DNA of 64,000 bases from positions 18,182,576 to 18,246,575 of the forward strand of contig CM049309.1 of the NCBI GenBank assembly GCA_026874595.1. The letters are read 5' to 3'. Shown piece by piece: positions 1 through 11,463 of the stretch (within the stretch, counting starts at the first letter, position 1; every line of letters starts with the position of its first letter). Below the pieces are notes generated by a model. It was given only the letters and a program-made list of their open reading frames with translations, had not been told where the DNA came from and did not search any database. Position numbers and translations under genes: made by a program. The DNA is from Sipunculus nudus. Lineage: Eukaryota > Annelida > Sipuncula > Golfingiida > Sipunculidae.

Positions 1-700
1 GCTCTTTCCAAGATACATGCATTTAATTTTGTAATGCTTTGACTGATAACTGATTTCTGTAGGGAAGTAAAAAAATATACATTGCAAGTGAAAGCCAGAA
101 TATTTATTGCCCAATGTGGCAAGTACTTTCAACAGTAAATTTTGAACCCTGGTAACTTGCCCAAGCAGGTCACTGTGCTCTAATTTTAGATTTCCAGTGA
201 GACCTAATAATAACCTACACAGATATCAAAATTAGGACTTTATAGTGACATTGTTAAAAATTGTACCAAAGAAGGATGACAGGCTGCTATATTTCAGCAT
301 GATAAATGTCAGCAAAGCTAAAGGTTTCCCTAATTTGAAATAATCAATAAAGGTGCATAATATGCCAACTGCATATCTAGTGACCTAGATATATGTGTGG
401 ATTTTGCAGAGAATATAATTCAGGTGAGAATCTCAATTGATTAATTTTTATGTATTTCTTGTAAATCCATTAAAATTTTGGTTACCCATGACAGCCCCAA
501 CAATGTTTGGAGACCTCTGACCGCATTAAATATGCATGCATTTTGCAAGGAAATGAACTTAGGTGAGATAATGTATTGGTTAATATCAAAATGCCTTATG
601 TTGCTAAAAAGTAATCGTGGCAACAACACAAAGTATCCTGGTGACCTCTGACCATATTTAATTTGCATGGTTTTTATCCACAACTGAACATGGGCAAGAT
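1..700. other. Non-coding, with a ~133-bp direct duplication
   Basis: No gene is seen. Positions about 508-585 and 641-715 are diverged copies of one block (TGACCTCTGACC, a TTTGCATG-like core, GATAAT.TATTGGT). They lie just ahead of, and may belong to, the helentron-like element that follows. Confidence 0.45.
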
Positions 701-1924
701 AATCTATTGGTAAGTAGTTATGAGTGATTTTATGCCACAGCAGACAAACAGAAGGACTTGTGCAAAAATGGTGGCAGGTGGCGCCACCCATTTTGTGTAT
801 GATTAAGAGCTATGTGAGATCTATACACTAGCAAAATTTCAGGGGGATATGTCTAATCAGTCCTGAGATATAAGCCTGAATGTCTGCAGCGTTAGCATAA
901 ATGTAGGTGGCGCCACCTGCAAAAACAAATTGAGAAAGCTATCCAATATGTAAAAAGAAGCAAAACTTTAGGCAGATAAGTCAAACCACTACTGAGATAT
1001 GAGTGATTTTAGCCGACGGCAGCCAAACAGGATGGATGCTGTGCAATAATGGTTGCAGGTGGTCCCTCAGGTTTTGTGTATGATAAAGAGCTATGCGGGA
1101 TCTATACACATGCAAAATTTTGGCCCAATCGGTCAAACGGTTCCTGAGATATGAGCTTGGATGTCTGCAGCGTTAACTAGAATGTAGGTGGCGCTCTGTC
1201 ATAAAATCAGGAAAGCTGTCCAGGATGTATAAACCTGCAAATTTTAGGCAGATATGTCGAACAATATTTTATTCCATGGCAGACAAACAGATGGATGCTG
1301 TGCAAAAATGGTTGCAGGTGGGGCCACCAGTTTTGCGTATGAAAAAGAGTAACGTGAGATCTATACACACGCAAATTTTCAGGAAGATACGTCAAACAAG
1401 TCTGGAGAGATAAGCATGGATGTTTGCAGCGTGAACGTGAATGTAGGTGATGCTATCTGTCATACAATCAAGAAAGCTATCCAGGATGTATAGGCAAGCC
1501 GGATTTCAGGTGAATTAGTCAAACCACTACAGAGATATGAGTGATTTTAATGCAAGGCAGAAGAACAGATGGACACTATGCAAACATGGTTGCTGGTGGA
1601 GCCACCATTTTTTGTGTATGTTATAAAGCTATAGAAGGGCTACATTTGTACAAAATTTTTTTCCTGATTGGTCAAACGGTTCCCATGATATGTGGGTTTA
1701 TGTGTGGAAACAGACCCACAAATGGACGCTGGGCAAAGTCTAGGATAGTTCAGAGGTCACCCTCAATTGGTTAGGCACCAGTTCACATGTGACCCAATAA
1801 TTGGTGTAAGTTTCGAAAAAAAATCAGTCCAGAAGTCTTAGAGGAGTTCTCTGGAAACCAATACAGTGGCGGAACCTGGTAAAAAACATAGTATCCGCAA
1901 AACTTTGTTTTGGTGGATACAAAT
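700..1924 (+). mobile_element. Helentron-like (HINE) element, GGCGCC core, copy 0
   Basis: Diverged units of about 280 bp carry GGTGGCGCCACC palindromes and an AGATATGAG..TGTCTGCAGCGTTA block. The element ends in a hairpin at 1891-1920 (GTATCCGC, then TGGTGGATAC) preceded by AAACATA. This is the same 3' end as the copies at 3292 and 60848. The 5' end (AACTAGAATACGGGTAG) was not found, so the copy is 5'-truncated or begins in unrecognised sequence. Open frames inside it are repeat translations. Confidence 0.65.
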
Positions 1925-2262
1925 ATGACAAGCTGGTGACCACTGAAATTCTGCTATTGAGCACTGACACATGTGAGACCAACACGTCCAGACCTCAGCG
2001 AAAACCAAGGATTATAAGACTAAATAGTTAATAAAATACAAAACTAAAAAGAGAACACAGCACTATATGACTATTCACTGTGAAACATGTTTTAGTTCCC
2101 ATCACAAATATAATGAACTGACAAGAAGTATTTCATAAAATGTGCTTTAATCAAATAGACAAGAACAGAGTAAGCATGGTTTTACATTTATGCAACCTTT
2201 CTTTATTGAAGCTAGCATAAGTGACCATGCATATTCCATCAGATAACATTAAAAGGATATTT
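1925..2262. other. No feature seen
   Basis: AT-rich intergenic or intronic sequence between two helentron-like elements; nothing recognisable. Confidence 0.6.
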
Positions 2263-3292
2263 AACTAGAATACGGGTAGTCGACAAGCAACTAGGTGTAT
2301 CTGCCTAAATCAGAGGTACGGGTGAAGTCGTGATAGGATATAGATGTAATGGGAAAACCTTGTGTGGTAGATGGCATATAACATGAAAGATATAGATTAG
2401 TTGGTGTGGATGATTTTATCCCAAGGCAGACAAACAGATGGACGCTGTGCAAAAACAGTTGCAAGTGCCATCACCAGTTTAAGGTATAATAAAGGGCTAT
2501 GTAAGACCAATACACATGCAAAATTTCAGGCTGATATGTCAAACCAGTCCTGAGATATTAGCATGGTTGTCTGGAGCATAAACAGGGAGGAAGGTGGCGT
2601 CACCTGTCACAAAAATGAATAAACTATCCAAGATGAATAAACATGTAAAATTTCAGCCCAATTGGTAAAACGAGTCCTGAGATATCAGCATGTCTGCACT
2701 GCAAAAGCATAGGTAGGTAAATGAAAAATCTATCCAAGATGTAAAAACGTGCAAAATTTCAGGAGAATAAGTGCAACCACTGCAGAGATATGCATGATTT
2801 TATCCAAAGGCAGATAAACAGATGGCCGCTGTGAAAAAACGGTTGCAGGTGGCGCCGCCAGTTTTGGGTATGTTAAAGGGCAATGTTAGACCTAGATACA
2901 TTTTTTTTACAAAATTTCAGGCTGATCCGTCAAACCAGTCCTGAGATATTAGCATAAATGTATGGAGCGTAAAGGGGGAGGTAGGTGGCGCCACCTGTCA
3001 CAAAAATAGAAAACCTATCCAAGATTATAAACGTGCAAAATTTCAGCCTGATGGGTCAAACGAGTCCAGAGATATGGGGGTTTATGTGTAAACACAGACG
3101 CACAGATGGACGCAGAGGAAAGGTCAGAGGTCAAAACAAAATCGGGGCGCAGCAGTTCACATTGCCCGAACATAATTCCAGGTTTCGTAAAATTCTGCCC
3201 AGCGGTTAAAGAGGAGTTCTCCAGACACCTACTCGGCGGTAGTAGTGGGCTGAAAACATAGTATCTTCAAAACTCTGTTTTGGCGGATACAA
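2263..3292 (+). mobile_element. Helentron-like (HINE) element, GGCGCC core, complete copy
   Basis: The copy begins AACTAGAATACGGGTAGTCG and ends TTGGCGGATACAA, and is about 1.03 kb long. The 3' end is a hairpin (GTATC..., then GGCGGATAC, near 3261-3290). The core holds shortened, diverged GGCGCC repeat units. It has no coding capacity, no long terminal inverted repeats and no clear target duplication. Together these fit non-autonomous helentron (rolling-circle) derivatives better than cut-and-paste elements. Confidence 0.72.
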
Positions 3293-4126
3293 TGAATTTG
3301 TAGTATGCACTATATGTATGTAAACAAATGTGATTAAATCCCCATAATCACAAAAGGTGGTGGACTAAACATTCATGTGAAAAATAATGACCAAGATAAT
3401 TTCATCACTCACGTCAATGGAAGATTTTTTCTAATACATTCAGGGCAATGCCAAAATTTTTTTCTGATAATTACATCTTCTCAGCAGTAAACTATATATG
3501 ATATTTCATTCAACTTGGCTGCTGGTGCTGGAACAGATTTTAGTGGCTGCTAGATTGTTAAACAAGCCATTCTAAAACCACTGAACAAGGGTATTCCATT
3601 AAATCAAAGGAACGTAAATCGCCAACGATAATGACCCTTCACACCGGTGAGCAACACAACCAATCGACCATTCATGCTTTTTCTACAACACAAAGGCGTC
3701 AAGACTATGAAAAAGCTTTACAACGTGCTGTACATCAAAAGACCCATTGTACAGGCACCATAAATAAGGGCCTCAGGCCTAGCTGATAACTGTACACAGT
3801 ACTGAAAATGTTACGCAGATGATTTAGTAGCCACCATGACACTTCAATCTTGCTAAAAGCAAACTCCCATCTGATTGATTGCACAACCATGCTGAGACAA
3901 TAGACGATCTGTTCACTATTATGGTGAATTGCGTTATCTGGGAATTTTAGCTAGCAAATAAAACAAATGTGGTTTTAGTGACAAATGTGTTTTAGTTTTG
4001 AAAAATAAAATAATTATTTTGGAAATTGATTACAATGAAAAGAAGGTACAATGGGAAAATCTGTGTTCCAAAAAAGAGTGCACCAGGCTGTGCAATAATA
4101 ATTATAATAATAATAATAATAGAAAT
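3293..4126. other. Non-coding; AAT microsatellite at its right end
   Basis: Nothing recognisable is present except an (AAT)n tract at about 4094-4122, directly against the next element. Confidence 0.5.
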
Positions 4127-6035
4127 AACTAGACATTTCTTGGCACCGCAGGTGCCAGAGTATCCCCAGACATAGTAGGCCCCCCCCCCCCCCCCCCTTT
4201 GAGAACAGACCCCCATTTTTAGCAGCATATACTGACACTTTGCATATTTATTGTTTCTTCCATCTAACAATCCACAATCTTGTTGAAGATGTTGGTCCTG
4301 TGACCTTGATCTTTTTAAAGATGTGTCCTGTGACCTTGACCTTTGACCTAATGACCCCAAAATCAATTTGGGTCTTGCTTTTCCAATGGGACATATGCAA
4401 GTCAAGTTTGAAATCTATACATCAATAAAGCAGGAATGATCATCCAGAAAACTAATTATTTTTACAGGTGGTTCCTGTGACCTTCACCTTTGACCTTGTG
4501 ACCTTAAATTGATAGTTTTCTTCCTCTCTTGGCAGGAGAACTATATGTGCAAGATGGAAGATCTGAGATGAAATGTTTGGCTAAAAATGCATCCACATCT
4601 TTTTAAAGATGTGTCCTGTGATCTTGACCTTTGACCTCATGACCCCAAAATCAATTTTGGTCTTGCTTTTCCAATGGGACATATACAAGTCAAGTTTGAA
4701 AACCATACATCAATAAAAGCAGGAATTATCATCCAGAAACTAATTTTTGGACAGATGGCTCCTGTGACCTTCACCTTTGACCTTGTGACCTCAAAATTGA
4801 TAGGGGTTTTTCACTCTTGGCAGGTGAACTATATGTGCAAGATGAAAGATCTGAGACAAATTGTTTGGCTGAAAATGCATCCACAATCTTTATAAAGATG
4901 TAACCTGTGACCTTGACCTTTGACCTCATGACCCCAAAATCAATTCGGGTCTTGCTTTTCCAATGGGTCAAATTCAAGTCAAGTTTGAAATCCATACATC
5001 AATAAAAAGAAGGAATTATCATCCAGAAACTAAAATGCATCCACAATCTTTTTAAAGATGTGTCATGTGACCTTGACCTTTGACCCCAAAATCAATTGGA
5101 GTTTTGCTTTTTCAATGGGACATATATAAGTAAAATTTGAAAATCAATACATCAATAAAAGCAGGAATTATCATCCAGAAACTAATTTTTGGACAGATAG
5201 CTCCTGTGGCCTTGACCTTTGACCTTGTGACCCCAAAATTTATATGGATCATCCACTATTGGCAAGTGAGCTATATATTCAAGATGGAAGACCTGGGATT
5301 AAAGTTTGGCTTAAAATGCATCCACAGTATCTTTTAAAATGCCAGTCCAGTGACCTTGACCTTTGACCTCATGACCCTAGAACCTATAGGGTTCTTACTT
5401 TAGTGGTGGGCCATACATAAGTCATATGAAATCCATATGGCTATCAACACTGGAGATATCATAAGAGGTGTGTGATTTTCACCATATATGGCAATATTCA
5501 AGGTCAATGCCACTATCATAGGAAAGGTCATGACCCCAATTTAAATAAACATCATCCCATAACCCATACCTATGTATATGCATAATATAAAAGAAATCTG
5601 TCCATTAGTTTTTGATTTATAATGCTCACAGTACTGTAAGGTGGCAATTTTGGGGGTATTAAACGGCATGAAAACAAGTAAAGAATAATAGGTGGCGCCA
5701 CCAGTTTCTGGAACATGACAACCCTATCCATGATCTTCCATCAACTTGATTTTGGGATAAATCCATGCAAGATTTCTTAAGATATTAAAGAATTTGTGTG
5801 ATTTTCCCCAAAATTGGACATATTCAAGGTCAAGGACACTCTCCTAGTAAAGGTCATGACCTCATTTTAAATAGGCGTCGTCCTCTTACCCATATCTATA
5901 CATATACCAAGTTTGGTAAAGTTCCGTGAAATATTTTTTGGGTTATCGCGCCAACAAGATTTATATGCGGCGGCGGCGGCGGCGGCGGGACCGGTATGAA
6001 AACATAGTATCCCCCGACTTTGTCTGGGGATACAA
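4127..6035 (+). mobile_element. Helentron-like (HINE) element with TGACCT tandem core, complete copy
   Basis: The 5' end is AACTAGACATTTCTTGGCAC, followed by a small hairpin (GGCACC-GCA-GGTGCC) and the sub-terminal word GTATCCCCAGAC at 4160-4171. The 3' end is a hairpin at 6007-6033 whose right arm, GTCTGGGGATAC, is the exact reverse complement of that word. This asymmetric sub-terminal repeat plus 3' hairpin is the helentron/HINE signature. The core is a tandem repeat of about 287 bp (about 143-bp half-units) rich in TGACCTTGACCTTTGACC. It is followed by a diverged tail with a (GGC)n tract at about 5970-5987. A C-homopolymer occupies 4181-4197. Open frames here are repeat translations. Confidence 0.78.
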
Positions 6036-6081
6036 TAATAGTAAGAAAAATAAAAATAATTTTAATAAAAATATATTTGTT

Positions 6082-6342
6082 TTAGGCTATTCCGTGTAGT
6101 TGACCTACGGCAACCGTGCATTTTTCGAAGGTTGCAGGGACTCCGCAACAACGGTAAATGACATTAACACAAGCGCTCAAGTTGATGCGGCGGCCGTGCG
6201 TCAGGCACCTCACAGTGGACATACGATGTCGTAGGATGCTTGTGCGATTTTTAACGCCTACTCGGCTACCCCAGACACATACAGTGTATCTGCAGCTGTT
6301 GTAAGGGGTCTTAGTAGCTTTCGCAAGGTTAGCTTGCAGCAT
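6082..6342 (-). pseudogene. PIF/Harbinger-type transposase relic, C-terminal fragment
   Basis: An 86-residue open frame on the minus strand reads NSCRYTV....VKNRTSILRHRM, then VNVIYRCCGVP.TFEKCTVAVG. This resembles the end of HARBI1-like nucleases (SCR.TVE.AFG.LK.RW.IL, then a V..CCVLHN.CE block), with several conserved residues replaced. Only the terminal quarter of such a protein is present. I see no upstream catalytic DDE segment and no intact terminal repeats. The stretch is clearly richer in CpG than its surroundings. The match is from memory of the family pattern and is tentative. Confidence 0.42.
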
Positions 6343-6529
6343 CTGCAGGGTTAGCTTACTTTACCGTGCGATGGCTGTGAGAATGAGGAAGACACTCCAC
6401 AAGGTCACATAAGTATTCCTACGGTTTCAAAAACCTAATGGTGATCTACATTATGTGGTGACAGCAGTGGGTTGTGACTAAGGCTTAACAATTTCAGCGA
6501 TCCCAAAAACCATACAGTACTCTACGGAG

Positions 6530-7065
6530 TGCGGTGACCGCAGCAGGTTGTGACCGAGGCTATACTACGTACACCTGCCAACAGGCGCATTGCAATACTG
6601 ATGTACTCAAATAAACAATGATAGAATAAAACAGCTATATAAAAAGTTAAATACTAAAATACATGTAAATATAAAGAAACTACAATAAAACCAAATTAGG
6701 AAATCAATGCAGTGACCGCAGCGGGTTGTGACCTAGGCTATACTAGGTACACCTGCTAACAGGAGCATAGCAATATTGATGTACTCAAATAAAAATGATA
6801 GAATAAAACAGCTATATAAAAAGTTAAATACTAAAATACATTTAAATATAAAGTAACTACAATAAAACCAAATTAGGAAATCAATGCAGTGACTGCAGCG
6901 GGTTGTGACAGAGGCTATACTAGGTACACCTGCTAACAGGAGCATAGCAATACTGATGTACTCAAATAAACAACGATAAAAAAACCAGCTATATAAAAAG
7001 TTAAATACTAAAATACATGTAAATATAAAGTAACTACAATAAAACCAAATTAGGAAAACAATGCT
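6530..7065. repeat. Tandem repeat, ~177-bp unit, 3 copies
   Basis: Units start near 6535, 6713 and 6889 with TGACCGCAGCRGGTTGTGAC. They continue through TACACCTGC.AACAGG and an AT-rich second half ending CCAAATTAGGAAATCAATGC. A partial older unit lies at about 6450-6530. The array follows the Harbinger relic and may be its non-coding interior. Confidence 0.75.
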
Positions 7066-7452
7066 GAACAACTATATGTAACAGAAGATTATTGAATACT
7101 GAATGCACATTTTTGTGTGAAAAAATGTCATTGTGGGTATCTTTAGTGTAACAAGGGCAAAAACAATATCCTGGGTAATACACTTGCACCAGTATAACAT
7201 GGGAACACAGGTGCAATTTTCATCTGGTCTGCATGAATGGATGACCATAACCTAATGGTCGATTTTGATCATTAGAGGACTACCAGGTTAAATAATGTGG
7301 CTTCTAATCACTTACACCCTGGTGTACTATGCTTACCTGTGTGGGACACAGGTATATGTGGCTGGAATCCCTATCATTTGTTTATTGATAAATCCCATTT
7401 GTAACCCCGCTGGCTGAATCAATATAATGCAGGAGAAACAGATACAGACTAG
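7066..7452. other. No feature seen
   Basis: Mixed-composition non-coding sequence; nothing recognisable. Confidence 0.5.
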
Positions 7453-7690
7453 ATGTGTCGGAACGACACGAATGCCCCAGCCTGGGGCAAATTAGAAACA
7501 TTTGTTAAATTTTGTAAAAATTTTTAAGTTCAGGAGGTGTCATATGGTCAAAAATAGGTCAACTGGGACGAAACGCGAACTTGATCTGTAAGTGGTCATT
7601 ATGCGCCCACAGACCAAACATTAGGCCAGTATCTGTAAGCACTGCATTGCGAAACTAGGATATTAGCAAAAGCTGATAATCAGTTATAAA
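7453..7690 (+). mobile_element. Solo left part of the ~182-bp tandem-core element
   Basis: It begins near TAGATGTGTCGGAACGACAC and CCCCAGCCTGGGG, then carries one unit (AGGTCAACTGGGACGAAACG ... ATCTGTAAG.ACTGCATTGCG) matching the array at 10684-11390. The distal end is missing. Confidence 0.6.
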
Positions 7691-7792
7691 TTTAAATTGG
7701 AGAGGTATGTACCATGTTTCATAACAATCCACCATATGGTTCCTGAGATATAAGCTTTTGAGTGTTTTTGTATAATCAGCTCTAAAATGTAG

Positions 7793-7845
7793 AACAAGGG
7801 ACCTATGGGTCACGACGCTCAGCTGTTATATATGATAAAAAAATA
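7793..7845. repeat. AACAAGGGACC-headed repeat fragment
   Basis: AACAAGGGACCTATGGGTCA and CGACGCTCAGCTG match 16454-16486 closely, and the first half matches 35994-36010. This is probably the terminus of a dispersed family. Confidence 0.5.
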
Positions 7846-8999
7846 TTATTTAGAAATGAGGCACATGCTGGTTTTGTGTGGTAATAAATATAAGCTGTAT
7901 TATGAGTTGTTGTTGTTTAGCTTATGTATGATTTTGATAGTACCTTTGGAGACAGGGAAAGAGGATTGATTTCATTTATTTTATTAACAAATGGAGTACT
8001 ATTGTCACACAGATTTTGACTTGGCCATATAACTTATAAGCAGAACATATAATATAAGAGTTTAACTATTTATTAAAAAAAATTACAAATATTGTCCCAA
8101 ATATAATTTTTATAAAAAAATAATAAGAGAATCATATGATTTTTTTAAATGAAATATAACTGATATGATTATTAAAATAATATTAAAGAATATATTCATG
8201 AATGCATTCATGAATACATTTTGAAAGTATTTGCACGAGTATTCATATACTTTCATTTTTACCTGAATTCCTATTCTTTATGCAAGAAATTTTATAATGG
8301 AGTACATAATCATATTCGTATTTAAATACAATTACAAAGTATTCGCACCATGTCTGGTATTTATTCAGTTTCACCAACCAATGATGTTGAGAATCCAGAA
8401 TATACAAAATTCACACATTTAAATAATGATCATAAGTACCTGGTTTTATGGCTTTTATTTATATTAAAAAATAACTGTAAAAAATTCATTTTGGACTAAT
8501 TTCACATCAATGTACACACTAGACACAGTAGGAATCTAGATTAATATTATCAACTGCATCTTTGTCTATCATTAATTTCCTTCATATGATCCCTAATGAT
8601 TAGTAATGAATAATATGATTTACTTCTTTATCATTAAAATTAAACTGAAAAATGCCATAGGTGACTGCATGGTGTTATTTGGAATATGTGACATTCTACC
8701 CATCGATACAAGATTCTTATATCATCAGTAACTGCAAGTTAATTTCCTGTTATTATAAACTAACAAATTCCTTTTCTATTTTTCTTTAATTTGTTATTAA
8801 AAACCAATAAAAATTTATTAATTTATTGTTTATTGTTATGTTGTTGGTTAAAACTACTAGATGAGTTGGGTTGGACACCTGGATCAACTGTGGCTGGCCA
8901 TAAGCTGCCTGGATTCCTGTATGCCTCGCCTCAAGCGTGCATAATTTGATGAAAGGTCAACAAGGTCAACATACAGGTGACTCAAGAGGGGCTGGAGAG
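7846..8999. other. AT-rich non-coding stretch with a 22-bp perfect palindrome
   Basis: No gene is seen. Positions 8194-8215 form a perfect palindrome built from ATTCATGAAT twice around GC. Confidence 0.55.
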
Positions 9000-10425
9000 A
9001 GCCAAAGTCTGACAGGGTCTCATAAAAAACATAAATAAAAGCTACAATTTTTTGCCAATTTCTTTCAGCTTTCTTAACTAAAAAGCTGAAATCCTAATGT
9101 GTGCATGATATGAAAATTATATCAACAGTGCTCACAGGACACAAACGTGCCATGGTCACAGTTGGGCAAAATTTAAGGTACTAATTTTATATTTATACTA
9201 ATAACTTATAAAATTTGAAAAATTCAGAACTAATTTTGGGTATTCAATTGAATCTTGATTAAATAATGTTACATCCCTGACAAAAAAATCTCTAGCTTCA
9301 GCAATGCCCTTGTTAAGGGAGTAAATATATTTCTTGATTTTTTACAAAGTGCATTATGTTTGGGCCCATAACTTAAAACAATTACGCAATACTGACATCA
9401 TTCTGGCATGTGCATAGAGAATGAAAAATATGTATATTATTTATGATTAAAGTCAGATCAGTGGTTTTGATATTAGGCAGTCTTGAAGTGTAACAATGGG
9501 TTTTTAATGGAAAAATGAAGTTTTTCATTAATATCTCGAAGGTATTAAGTCCTAGTGACCAAATTCTTGGCATGGTAGGGGATTTTGGAGACATCTAACT
9601 GTATGCGAATTTAAGGAACTAAGAGCTGAAGCTGGGGAGCTGAGCTCTTGCAAACTGCATAACACTAGCTTGATGTAAACTATATGTTACATGGTGCTTG
9701 AAAACTTATTAAAATCTACAGTTTTTGATCAACTGGTTTCAAATTTTTGGTGTTAACAGTTGAAATGCTAACAAAAACATGCTGTGAAAATTAAATCCAC
9801 AGTACTTACAGGAAAAAAACGTGCCATGGTCAAAGTTGGGCAAAATTTAAGGTACCAATTTTTTATTTTTATTAATATTTTAGAAAATTTAAAAGATTTT
9901 CATCTAATTTTGGGTATACAATTTAATTTTGATTAATTAAAGTTATATTACCGGAAAAAAGGTCGATAGCTTTAACATTTTTTGTGTTAAGTGATCAAAT
10001 ATCTTTCCTGATTTTTTACAAAATGCATTATGTTTGGGCCCATAACTTTTTTAAATTAAATAATACAGACATAATTTCTGGCATGTACATAGGAATTATA
10101 TAGAGGAATATTTATGGTAAATATGAGGAAAAACAGATGAGTGGTTTTGATATTAGGCAGTCCTGAAGTGTGAAAATAGGTTTTTAATAAAAAATTGAGG
10201 TTTTTCCTGAATTTCTCAAAGGAACGAAGTTGCAAAGACCCAGTTTTCGGCTTGGTAGGAGATCTTGGGGACATCTAACATTATGTTAAATTTTGGATTC
10301 CTAGGTCTTACGGTTTCAAAACGTGCCACATCTACGGACGGACGGACGGACGGACGGACAGACGGACGGACGACGGACAATGGACCACGACTATAGCTCA
10401 GATGACTTATAGTCAGCTGAGCTAA
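9000..10425 (+). mobile_element. Element with ~690-bp direct repeat and GGAC-rich 3' tail
   Basis: Two diverged copies, about 9050-9620 and 9740-10310, share AACGTGCCATGGTCA, GTTGGGCAAAATTTAAGGTA and GTGGTTTTGATATTAGGCAG, offset by about 686 bp. The second runs into TTACGGTTTCAAAACGTGCC, a GGAC tract (10336-10380) and TCAGCTGAGCTAAAAA. I associate this tail with dispersed molluscan elements. No transposase or reverse transcriptase is visible. Confidence 0.6.
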
Positions 10426-10555
10426 AAATGGGTCAAGGTCACCCATCTTCGAACTTAAAAGAGATTTTATCGATATACATATTCACTGATGAAATAAAAT
10501 TGCAACTGTGAATACTTTTAGAGATATATATATCCCGCTCACAAGGTAAAAGTTA

Positions 10556-10665
10556 ACAGACGCAGGATAGACAGACTCCGGGCGGACATACAGACGGACG
10601 GACAGATGGACAGCTTGGGTGACGACAATAGCCCATCAGCCTATGAGCTGAGGGCTAAAACGGCT
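10556..10665 (+). mobile_element. Second GGAC-tail fragment
   Basis: GACAGACTCCGGGCGGACAT, ACGGACGGACAG and GACGACAATAGCCCATCAGC followed by TGAGCTGAGGGCTAAAA form a diverged copy of the tail at 10336-10425, without its body. Confidence 0.5.
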
Positions 10666-10683
10666 GTACATGTACATTTGCCA

Positions 10684-11463
10684 TGAAAATTTATATTTTT
10701 CTTGAAATTTTCTATGTTTAGGAGCCGTAAAAAAAAATCAAAAGTAGGTCAACTGGGAGGAAACGCAAACTCTATCTGTAACTGGTCTATATTTGCCAAA
10801 ATACCAAAAATCAGGCCAATATCTGCAGGCATTGCGAAAAAAAGTCCGTACATGTGTATTTGTCATGAAAATTTCAATTTTTCATGAAATTTTCTAAGTT
10901 AAGGAGCCGTAAAACGGTCAAAAGTAGGTCAACTGGGATGAAACGCGAACTTGATCTGTAACTGGTCATTATCTGCCCACACACCAAAAATCAGGCCAAT
11001 ATCTGCAGGCATTGCGAAAAAAAATCCGTACATGTGTATTTTTCATAAAAATTTCTATTTTTCATGAAATTTTCTCTAAGTTTAGGAGCCATAAAACGGT
11101 CAAAAGTAGGTCAACCTGGACGAAACGCGAACTCAATCTGCAACTGGTCATTATCTGCCCACACACCAAAAATCAGGCCAATATCTGCAGGCATTACGGA
11201 AAAAAGTCCGTACATGTGTATTTGTCATTAAAATTTCTATTTTTCATGAAATTTTCTCTAAGTTTAGGCGCCATAAAACGGTCAAAAGTAGGTCAACCTG
11301 GACGAAACACGAACTCGATCTGTAACTGGTCATTATCTGCCCACACACCAAAAATCAGGCAAATATCTGCAGGCATTGTGAAAAAAAGTCGTAAACTGTT
11401 TGATTTCGGAATGACGGACATGGGTAAAACTATATGCCCCGGCCACCTTGTGGCGGGGGCATA
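10684..11463 (+). mobile_element. Tandem-core element, ~182-bp unit, 4 copies, with right terminus
   Basis: Units are anchored by GTAGGTCAAC at 10744, 10924, 11106 and 11288. Each holds ATCTGTAACTGGTC, ACACCAAAAATCAGGC and AATATCTGCAGGCATT, then a GTCCGTACATGTG-like joint. The array closes with TTCGGAATGACGGACATGGG and CCCCGGCCACCTTGTGGCGG. The 150-residue open frame at 11012-11464 is a translation of the array. Confidence 0.75.
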
